Origin: Setaria digitata
Taxonomy: Eukaryota > Nematoda > Chromadorea > Rhabditida > Setariidae
NCBI GenBank assembly: GCA_003640385.1
Contig: RCAB01000638.1
Location: 1-30,549 of the forward strand
Length of the DNA: 30,549 bases
Reading direction: 5' to 3'
This document shows, one piece after another, positions 21,575 through 30,549 of the stretch (its first letter is position 1; the number at the start of each line of letters is the position of its first letter). The notes under the pieces were generated by a model, which was not told the origin of the DNA, made no database searches, and was given only the letters and a program-made list of their open reading frames with translations. The position numbers and the translations under genes are program-made.

Positions 21575-22484
21575 ATGACTGCAATTGGTGTTCCAATTAA
21601 AATTTTGCATGAGGCTGAAGGGCATGTTGTTACGCTTGAAACAACGATTGGCGAAGTTTACCGTGGTAAATTGAACGAGGTGATTTTTATTAATTATAAT
21701 GAAAAAGGAACGGTTTTAACATAGAATTTGGAACTAATTGAATAGTTGTTTCCTTACTGACTTTTAATTGGGGTATTATGACTTATCAATTTTTTTCTTC
21801 CTGAGCAGAATTGTTAGATAATTTTACTGTAATTTATCTGTGCAGTTCCAATATTCCGTCATTTCAGGCAGAGGATAATATGAACTGTCAGATGAGCGAA
21901 GTTACCGTTACTTATCGCGATGGAAGGACACATCATCTGGACAACGTTTTTATTCGTGGTTCAAAAATTCGATTCATGATTCTGCCAGATATGTTGAAAA
22001 ACGCACCAATGTTTAAGAATATTGGACGAGCCCAAAAGGGAGCGGTCGGTATGGGGATGGGAGATAATCGTGATGGACGTGGTCTTCGAGGTATGTCATT
22101 TTATAGTGATAAAAATTATATTATATTTTACTATATCAAATATTGGAAATATATTTGTTTGTTGAACCGATTTGGGAGAAGAGAGTTTTATTGAACATAT
22201 CAAATCAGAAGCAGCGGATAAAACTGAGGGAGAATTATTGTGGGAGTTTGCAGTTGCAGTGTTATGACTTATTGGGTAATTTTATTATACAACTAAAATA
22301 GTCGAGCATCTATACATTTTCCACACGACATGTTCATAATTATTGTTTCTTTCTGATACCATTTGTTACAATTTTCATGATGTTTTCATTTTCAGGACGT
22401 GGTACTGCATTTCGAGGTCGTGGTGGTCCGCGTGGAAATCAGCGTGGTCCGGGAGGCATGCCACGGCCACAGTTTCGAGGATGA
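21575..22484 (+). CDS. snr-1: small nuclear ribonucleoprotein Sm D3
   Basis: Three exons: 21575-21679, 21868-22090 and 22396-22484; 138 aa, close to other SmD3 proteins. Sm1 motif: [18 protein letters not shown] followed by GEVYRGKL and [17 protein letters not shown]. Sm2 motif: [23 protein letters not shown], with the IRG(S)xI(R)F signature. The tail, partly encoded by exon 3, is a run of RG dipeptides ([18 protein letters not shown]), the usual substrate of symmetric arginine methylation before SMN-dependent assembly. SmD3 pairs with SmB in the heptameric ring on U1, U2, U4 and U5 snRNAs. If the exon-2 donor at 22091 were read through, a different hydrophobic tail would follow until 22194; this looks like intron, not an isoform. 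Confidence 0.97.
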
Positions 22485-23475
22485 TATTTTGATTCCTTCT
22501 ATGCATTTTTATGTTTTCGTTTTGTGATTTTTTTTTCCGAACATTTATTTTTTTTTTCGTGTAACTGGTCGTACTAAGAAGACTGAAAACTGAATTCATG
22601 GAAATGAAATCATTTGGATTTTTAAACGAAAATATCAAATTTTTTAAGGTACTGCTTCTTATTTAAGAATAATGTAACGATTTTCTTATACAGTTGTTGG
22701 GCTTTTTGTTGCACTCTTTAAAACTAAGACTAAGCTTGTGTACTTCTCAGGAAAAGTTCTGAATCTGAAGAGTGGAAAGATTTTGTACTTCAATTACTAT
22801 GTTGTACTTATTTGGATAAATGTGTTTCTGGAGAAATTTCACTTAGAAAAACGCAGTTTTTACTGCCACTCATATCGCTAAAGAGGTAGAGAGATATATT
22901 TGGTTTTTGGATTGATCTGATGACAAATACCATTTTCATATTACCGCTGGTTGTTGCTACTACTAATAACGTTGTTAATTATTTTCTGAGCATTTGTATA
23001 ATTTACAGAGCAACAAAAGAAAAACTAATTCTAAGAGATTGGTTTTTGAGGTCTTCGGACGTTGCAAGTGCCGTTAAGGAATGTTACTGGTGATGAAGTT
23101 TCCTCAACTGGTAGTTTTTTAGTTTCTAATCGGAAGTGTAATGTTGATAGGGATAGATTACCTTGAACGTAGCGACGATTTGAAAGGCTGTAGAATAAAT
23201 TCTGTAGTATTGGTGGGATCAGCAATAGTCAATCAAATTTTTTTGGATGAAACTGTTTTCATTTACTAAATGCTTAAAGAAAGAAGAAAAACAAAAAAAA
23301 AAAAGAAGGGATCGGTGGATTACATATTGAAGGTAAAAATAGTGTTATCTGAGATAGTAGGATGTTTGATGTTCATTATTTTTCTCGTGATTACCGTAAT
23401 ATCTTCGATCTACCAAGCTCAATTATCTCAAATTTATTCGGAAAGAAACGTCTTAGATGATATTTAGTAGAATCA
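22485..23475 (+). other. intergenic region, SmD3 to NDC1
   Basis: Roughly 990 bp holding the SmD3 3' UTR and the 5' region of NDC1. Apart from the small open frame at 23270-23467, no gene is seen. GATATTTAG at 23459-23467, 8 nt before the NDC1 ATG, could serve as a splice acceptor. Confidence 0.45.
23270..23467 (+). CDS. possible small ORF with one membrane segment upstream of NDC1
   Basis: A 65-codon open frame starts with a lysine-rich run (MLKERRKTKKKKKGSV) and contains one hydrophobic stretch, LSEIVGCLMFIIFLVITVIS, then a polar end. It stops 8 nt before the NDC1 start. A basic N-terminus plus one helix could be a tail- or signal-anchored micropeptide, an upstream ORF, or chance in AT-rich DNA. 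No family recognised. Confidence 0.22.
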   Translation: MLKERRKTKKKKKGSVDYILKVKIVLSEIVGCLMFIIFLVITVISSIYQAQLSQIYSERNVLDDI

Positions 23476-26400
23476 ATGGCTGGACGATTTTACGATGTCA
23501 ATCATTCATCATCATCTTTGGTATCATTCACCGATATTCAGAAACAGCAACAACCACAATCGCCACTGCAGCAGTTGAGCTCGTGCTGTCCAGAATCATC
23601 CGAACAATTTCAAAAACTTCAAATTCCACCTAAAACCATATCACATTGGTTTCAGCACATCGTAAGTGTGTTAACGCTGTAGTTTTTTCTTTCTTTTTTC
23701 TTTTTTTTTTTTCTGTCAAATCTATCAGGGCGAAATAGTTTCCAGGCCAGAAACTGTCGAAATTGTTTTTTTTCTTTTTTGTTCAACAGTATTATTTACT
23801 TAATTAAATTGAAATAACTTGGATGATTAATGATACCATCATTTATTAATTGGTAGCTAAAAATTTAAAAATTGTGTTCTAGATTCTCCTACGGATTCTA
23901 AAAGCTGTTATTTGCATTGCATTATACTGCATTATAGTATACTTCATCGCTGCATGCATTTTGCAGATTTCACTGCTACATCCAATCCAAACAACTTTAG
24001 GTAATGTGAAGTTTTACGACTTCATTTTTCGTCCCGCTAGAATATTTGAATTATCAGTCCGCAGAGTGTAGATGGAAGTTCTTCTTGCTGCCGCTTTAAT
24101 TGGTTTTTGCTTCTAAAAGAAACGTTGGATTACAAAATTAGGAGTTTTAAAAAACATGAATTTTCTAATATTTTTTATAAATTCGCTTATTAGTTTATAA
24201 CCTCAGATTCCTTCTACTGGATCGTGATGTTATTTTTTCTATTGTTACTTACAGACTTTTAGGTCGACTGTGAGATCATCGGTGAGCTTAAAATTGATTT
24301 TTATTATGAAACTGATTTCAGTAAGAACAACTCAAAATATTTGCAGATATAGTCTCGCTGTTATTTTCGTTTCGAAGTGTCCTTTATGCATTAGTTTTTT
24401 CGATTTTCGGTGCACTTAATACCGCCTTATTCGCATTTTTTGTGCTACGTTTCGATAGCGAAGAGAGGTTTTGAAATTACTTGTTTTTAGAGAACTTTTG
24501 ACTTTTTTTTCTAATGAAAATCATACTGCCTGAGAATTCATGGTTTTCAGTTCTCCTGTTTTTTTTTTTTTTAATCATGAAACGGCAGGCTGATATACTT
24601 GTTTTTCCCAATTTCTTGGTTTAAAAGGATTTCTTATTTTTCTAAAAACTCAATATTATTTTGCAATGAATTTTCAAACTATTGAATTTTTAGTCTTACA
24701 GGCTTTCCTGCAGATCTCTACGAGCTTGGATAATTTATTTTGGATCTCTCAATATTGCTCTTGCGCAAGTTATATGTTTATCAGTTGGTTCAAATTCACC
24801 TGATTTTTCAAGGTACTGCCATACTTTTTTTAAAATTTTCAGTAGCGATATTACTTTTTCTTTGTCAAAATCACATAGATTTTCAATTTTCCTTTATAAA
24901 TTAAGGTATTTTGGGTACCTTAACTGATATTATTGGCTTATCTTGCGAAATTTGTAATTGTAATTTCTTCAGTTTACCAGTTAATAGATTTAATATATAA
25001 CTTGAGGTTATTATCGCACCATATAGCAAATGATATCACAGAAGTGCCACTAAGAGTTGCATTAAGTCAATATTTCAGATTTTTCATTTACTTTCTCGCC
25101 GTTGCGCAGGCTGTAGTCACCTTTCATGAAGTTTTCCGTGTAAATCATCGATTAGTATTTCCAGTTATTGAAGTAAGTTAAAGTTTTTTTTTACAGTAAT
25201 TTGCTTTATTTTTCTCTGTCAGCTCATCTTTTTAAAAGTCCAGTCGCTTTTAACGTTTTTTTTTTCTTATAAGTAATTCCTACACATTAAGTTTAGTTTT
25301 TCTCTTTTCCTATTCATAGTTACTTATTGGTTCTTTTGCTAATAAAAGTTTACCTAATTTTCATAAGTATGGATGAGGCTTGCAAGATAAACAGACTACT
25401 GACGATACGACTTCAAGCATTTACCTGCACCTAAGCTATCAAGATTTTGTCCTAACAAAAAGTTAGGATTTTTTAGGTTTTCTTTTTTGTAGTTTAAATA
25501 AAGCCCTAATAATTGGCGATTCCGTGTTTAAACAAGAAACATAAGCTAAAATCTATTTAAAGTCTTGTTTAAATAAGGAATTTTTAGTGATTGTATGATG
25601 ATTTTAATGATTTTCAATTTTCACTGATTTCAGATGAGGCCTTATATGCAACTTAATTTCGTTTTGGCTCCAGCAGCTAAAAGCGTCTTAGATGCAAGAC
25701 TTTTTCGAATCATAAAATGGGCCGGATTATTTATAATTGTTTGTGGTAATATTATTTGTACTTTTTCCTTCTGATATACCATTCATTTTGCTCCTGCATG
25801 TTCTCATATGTTACAAATTTCATTTCACACTTTGGTGTTACATTCTTTTTTTGTTCCGCTCTGGTTTATAGATTCATTTTCATTCCATAACCTGAATTTC
25901 TGTAATATAAAAACAAGCGATATTTATTTAAATTTTTTAATCACATTTGATTCTCAAGGCTCTTTGTATTTTCAGGCTTGCCGATATTTGGCTTGTCAAT
26001 ATTTCGAAATCTTCTCAACATTTCTCTATGTTTCAGCACTTCGGTGCTTTTACTAGTTCATATGTTCCTACATCATATTGCTGTAGGATTGATCAAAGTC
26101 TTTATTCTTCAGGTCATTCTGTTCAATATTTTCCTGTTGTCCTCAGTCTCCAAATCCTTAAAGACAACAGAGAGAAGTGTATTATCACGAACAAAATTTT
26201 AAACTATTGCATTTTTGCAGAGTTTTGAATTCACTATGCCACCGCCTCATGCCATATTGAATCCTACCCCAGAGGACCAGAGGACATTGATGGATGCCCT
26301 TGAATCTAATGGCATTACAAAGGTTTTTTGTTTGAATCTTGAATCTGTTGTGACTGTAAATTTCTGTATCCAAACTTTCGTTTTGTATCCACAAGCATAA

Positions 26401-28766
26401 TTTTTGTTCTCCAGGCTTTCGCGTTTTGGGATTTGCGATCTTTAAGTGCTGCTTGCCATCGTCGACGCCAAATTATTTTTTCCTTAAGTCAACCGGGTAT
26501 TTCTTACTCTGATTGGCAAATTCAGTTTCATCAGAAACTAATTCAATATTCTTGACTGTTAGAGTATGAGCAAGTTCAAAGCGATAAGCATACTTTTAGT
26601 GTATGAGCAAGTTCAAAGCGATAAACATCTTTCTGCATTTTGGGTCGGTAATTTGTAGAATAGTTATGCATAACAATGTAGTATTTTCATGTTATAGTTT
26701 TCGTCTTCCAGGGAAGATCAGTTCAATGAAATCTATAAACTTTTCAACGAGTATTAGTTGGTAATGCTGTGAAGAAATTTTTAATTAAAAAATTTCAGGA
26801 GGACACCCTCGGAAATGGAATGCTGTAAAACTTTCATGCCTACGGCAAATACAGTTTTTGAATATACAATTTGAAAATGAAAATGACCGCATTCGGTCCC
26901 AAACCTTCGCAAGTGTGGTAGGCTTTCCTTACTCACTAATTATTTTGTGATAGCTTTGGTTAATGTTAATAGTACGTATATGCGAAATTTAATGAAAGAG
27001 GTATTTTGTTTTCAGCTGTCTAATTTTACATTTTATATTTCTTCAAAATTTTGTTTTAAGAATTAGGCTACATCATTTACATTCGGTTAACAAAGTTTTT
27101 GTTCAGACCGGCCCCTTACTACCTCCAGATGGTCATCGGCCAGCTATTTTGTGTCAAACGACATGGCAAAAAGGTATTTTTTTTTCTTTGTTTTAACTTA
27201 ATATAAATTATCAAAGTGAAGATCCTCAGAACAATTGGGTTGAATTTATTTTGGTCACGCGCTAGATACTTTTAATCTGCTGTTGTTATGGAGTAATTTA
27301 GCCGCCATATTGATTTGTGACTAAGTTATTTATAAGATCTAAGGATATTTTTATTATAAATTACTGTCCAGGGAGGATTATTTTGATTTGTCCTTCCCCT
27401 GTTTATAGTTTTATAAATTTCATAACCTTATTATGGTTTTGGAATTTTGTTTTTTCTTTTTGAAGATCTTTGTATCAGATATCTCATATTCCTTTTTTAA
27501 ATGTCGTTTTCAGATGGTATTCGACAGCGTATTATTCCGAAAAATTTGCGGAAGGAGGACAAGGATCTCTTTCGCGGTAGTATTCTTAATAAATTGCCAT
27601 TATTTCTGGATAAACTTAAAGGTCTGATCTGTGTCAGCCATCGTATCGTTTCATTTTTCGACGTTTATCTTGGTATTCTCGCAATTGAGAGTTAGTTTTC
27701 TGGAATCATTTTTTGCTTCCTTTTTTCTTCAAAATACCTTTTCAAACTTCTATTTATCCGAATTTTAGGTTTTAAAACTTGGGTCAACTTTCCATTCACT
27801 TTCGATATGAGTGTCAACACTTATGTGAAGACTGCTTTTTTTGTAATTACCGGCTTGTAAGGTTTTCAGTAGCTTCGGTCATAGTCTTATTGTCCTTAAC
27901 TTTTAATTTTTCGAGAGTAGTGTGTTTTCATCACTAGTTTTTTTTTTCACTTTTCTTGTAAACATTAGATGAAGTAAATTTTCATTCTCAATTTCCACTC
28001 ATCCTTTAGATGAGATTACCCGAAACCGATCTATATATATATAGTTCGGATATCGACATATATATATANTGCATAAAAAAATAAACCACTGGTTGTAATT
28101 TTGCATTATTCAGGTATAGCAGCACTTATATGTGTTTCACTGAACGAAGATCATTTCGGTGTGGTCCAGAAAGACTTACGTGAAGTAGTTTCAGTGCTAC
28201 TTCAGTTCTGCAATAATCTCGAAAGGTACATGCGCTCAGCTAAAGAAGTTAGTATTTAATGTAATTCCTTTCGGAGGAGGGTTGACAATTTTTCGAAGCA
28301 AAAATGGATTTATGAAGTTATAGTTTAAACTCCTAAACCAATACAAAGTTATGATATCGCTATTACTTGTCTAGCATATTTAGTAATATCAGTAGCTTTT
28401 ACGGAAACCAAAAAATGTCTTCCCACCAATTCGATTTTTAGTGTAATAAGTGTTCGAAGGATTCTGGCCGAAGAATAAGAACGCTTTTTTCAGGATAGGG
28501 AATGGCAAAACAAGACATGCGTGCCCCTTTTAACTTCAATAACCATGGCACTGAATCGTATACGGTTCACATTTCCGGACGGTTCAATGTATGCAATTTA
28601 AAATTTATCCGTACGAGTTTATATATATGTATATGTTATATTTTTTTAAGTGTAAATTTTTCTGAACCAGAATGGTTTAAGATAGTAATCATGGGTTGTT
28701 TGCAGATCCAAGCTGTTGAGTCCTCAAGAAGTATCATATTTCGATAAGCTGACTTCAATTGACTAA
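23476..28766 (+). CDS. ndc-1: transmembrane nucleoporin NDC1
   Basis: Exons: 23476-23661, 23883-24000, 24347-24467, 24702-24812, an exon ending 25172, 25634-25745, 25976-26112, 26221-26322, 26415-26496, 26799-26917, 27107-27173, 27514-27690, 28114-28247, 28494-28588, 28706-28766; about 595 aa. A polar, Gln/Ser-rich N-terminus precedes six hydrophobic segments (exons 2-7), as in NDC1. The C-terminal half carries family signatures: AFAFWDLRSLS, RRRQIIFSLSQPGGHPRKW, ALICVSLNEDHFGVVQKDL, and a final ALNRIRFTF near the C-terminus. Known role: NDC1 anchors the nuclear pore in the envelope and helps pore and spindle-pole assembly. Unresolved: the 5' edge of the exon ending 25172. Acceptor 25006 fits the phase but is poor; TTTCTTCAG at 24972 is strong but needs another donor. 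A phase-neutral 63-nt exon (24843-24905) is also possible. Confidence 0.93.
26561..26634. repeat. two-copy 37-bp direct repeat in an NDC1 intron
   Basis: TATGAGCAAGTTCAAAGCGA begins at 26565 and again at 26602, with flanking similarity giving a 37-bp period. It lies in the NDC1 intron 26497-26798 and shows no coding role. Confidence 0.7.
28031..28069. repeat. AT microsatellite with single-N gap at 28069
   Basis: Two (TA)n blocks flank TTCGGATATCGACA, and the second block ends in an N. Unlike the other three N sites, I see no long flanking duplication, only AT dinucleotides. It lies in the NDC1 intron 27691-28113. Confidence 0.7.
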
Positions 28767-30549
28767 ATATCTCGAGAAGAACTGTTTATGATCTCATTTC
28801 AACACTAAATTTGCTGAATTCCGTTAAAGCTATTTGGAAGTCGTTCTTTTTCTTTCCGAGGAAAATCGAATACATTAAAACTAAAAATGTAGCTTTCGTA
28901 AAATTTTAGAAGCATGAAGACAAAGCATACTATCTAAATATTCTATAAGATTATTTCCTCACTAAGTTGAAAGGCAAGAGTTGTATGCTTATTTTCTATT
29001 TGATGCGTTTTGTTTAGTGTTTTTATTGCTCATTTCCAAAAATAACTCGAACATTGGGATGCAGCTGAACATTCATATAGAGCTATAGATCAATGGATTC
29101 AAGTGAAGCGTAGATTTATGAAACTAATCAGAAAACCGAAATTTGTAATTTGAGAGGATTAATAAACGGAAATCTTCTCGTCAATTTGATTTTAAGTGGA
29201 ATGAAGTCGTCAGCTATTCTCAAATGACAAATTTAATTATCTTGAAATCAGTCCTTTAACTTGTAAGATTTGAATTTCTTTCATTCGTTTAGGTTTGCAA
29301 TTTTGAAATCATGCGTCAAATGTAAAGTTATTTCTGACGGACAATGATTTATGTTATTCATTTCTCATAACTGTTCTTTGGAAAATAACCTATAAATTAT
29401 CATTATCTTGTCTTCAACTGAATAGAACATTGCATGGGTCATTCGAGCGGAATTTCTGTTCGGATGAAGCGAAGTGGCAATGCATTTGGATCGGAAATTT
29501 TGAAAATGGTTACGTCATGCAGGCTACTGCATTTTGTAAATCATTAAGCGGCAACATGTTATTTATGAAGTACATATCTAAACCCTAATTTTAGCAAATA
29601 ATGGTTCTATTTTTTTTTTTTTTTCTTTTTATGGAGGAGATTAAGCAGTTGCTGGTTTATGTGTGAATGCGAGAAATGATTTTGTAGTGCAGATTTAATT
29701 CCTCCTTCCTTCAGTATTTCTTTTCGGCTAGTTTTTCTTGTACGGTTGAGGATCGAGATTTTAATTAGTAGTATCAAATCAACTTCAGATCCATTCGAAT
29801 AAATTTTAGAAGGCCTTGTTCGATTTTTAGACCGAAACAATTTCTAATTATTTGAACCTAAACATTTTTTTGAACGTGATGGTTCATTTTTTTTTTTTTT
29901 TTTTTTTCAATAACAGGACCTGTGAAAATCCTTGTATGACACACCTGAAGTAATGATATTAGAGGGCGCACATAAGTAACAGAAAAGCCCTCAACTATTA
30001 TTTACATATTCCGGTTTCCTCGCTACTGTGTTCTTGACCTGAGGCGCTATACATATTTGATATTTTCGGACAAGCTACCTACTGGAACAAGCCGTTTTAA
30101 CAGGTTGTTTTTTTTCTTCCGGCATTTTCTACTATCATTATCAAACATTCTGCTTTTCCCTGCTTTTTCCTTTTTAATTCTTTGATTAAATAATCACTGT
30201 GTTTGAATAAAAATAATCTTTTCCTATACATTACTTCTGAATCATGGCAAAATATGACAAATTTTTATATTTCCGGGAATTATTTACCGTCCTGAAACTC
30301 ATAAAATATGCAAAAGGACCAAAAAATATACAATGTCATAGCTATATTTTTATCTCAGTGTTATAAGGGAACTGTAGATTTTTTCCTTATAAATTTCCGG
30401 AATTTCAGTTTTGAAAATCAAAATTTTCAGTGTCGTTTATAGTATTGTCAACTAATCATTTACTGGTTACAACTAATGATCACTTCCGTTATTGTGTTTT
30501 CAAATCAAATCACTTGCTCGTGCCGTTAATAAAGTTGTAGTTTTGTAGA
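28767..30549 (+). other. NDC1 3' region, no gene seen
   Basis: 1.8 kb of AT-rich sequence with no supported gene on either strand. AATAAA occurs at 29161-29166, 30206-30211 and 30528-30533; the first lies about 395 nt after the NDC1 stop and is the likeliest 3' end. A 77-codon minus-strand frame at 29840-29607 ends in a lysine run made by a poly-T tract and is not convincing. Confidence 0.5.

Noticed and set aside
26185..26394. 69-codon minus-strand frame
   Set aside because: Antisense of NDC1 exon 26221-26322.
29881..29910. Poly-T tract as a retrotransposed poly-A tail (minus strand)
   Set aside because: No adjacent reverse-transcriptase or gene-derived sequence; similar homopolymers are common in all introns here.
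1..30549. tRNA, rRNA, spliced-leader RNA, CRISPR or prokaryotic features
   Set aside because: Looked for TPsiC-like GTTCRANNC boxes, SL-like leaders and regularly spaced repeats with unique spacers; none found. The minisatellite at 11844-12200 has no spacers.

Overview
The window is AT-rich, intron-rich eukaryotic DNA. It is almost certainly from a nematode, and gene content and texture suggest a clade III (spirurid or filarial-like) species; that placement is inference. Evidence: short exons with GT..AG introns and TTTCAG-type acceptors, acceptor-like sequences directly upstream of several ATGs (as expected for spliced-leader trans-splicing), a divergent nematode-type nicotinic receptor subunit, and a ShKT domain. 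I rebuilt six multi-exon genes by hand from splice sites, reading phase and protein families. All junctions are phase-consistent except the two flagged below.

Layout. (1) 617-16330, plus strand: a Cys-loop ligand-gated channel subunit (nAChR superfamily), 12 exons, about 536 aa. Its second intron is about 9.6 kb. (2) Nested in that intron on the opposite strand (7785 down to 1963): a secreted protein of about 300 aa, with signal peptide, EGF-like domain, ShKT domain and a nitrobindin/THAP4-like beta-barrel. The rest of the intron holds degenerate repeats, a foldback (MITE-like) element and a polypurine stretch; a 19/38-bp minisatellite sits in the next intron. (3) 17523-16807, minus strand: ribosomal protein eL38, tail-to-tail with the receptor gene. 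(4) 18819-20587, plus: a borealin-like chromosomal passenger complex subunit. (5) 21575-22484, plus: Sm core protein D3. (6) 23476-28766, plus: the transmembrane nucleoporin NDC1. The last 1.8 kb shows no gene.

The three plus-strand genes at 18.8-28.8 kb are housekeeping genes (mitosis, splicing, nuclear pore) lying head to tail about 1 kb apart; their promoter region faces the eL38 promoter.

The sequence carries four single-N gaps (9567, 14792, 17363, 28069). Three are flanked by near-identical direct copies of 99-170 bp, which look like unmerged, slightly allelic contig ends, not real duplications. One of them duplicates the first coding exon of eL38.

Most unusual biology: the nested antisense EGF-ShKT-nitrobindin gene, and the receptor subunit itself, which has Arg at pore position 2', an M2-M3 loop about 11 residues too long, no vicinal cysteines in loop C and no loop D tryptophan.
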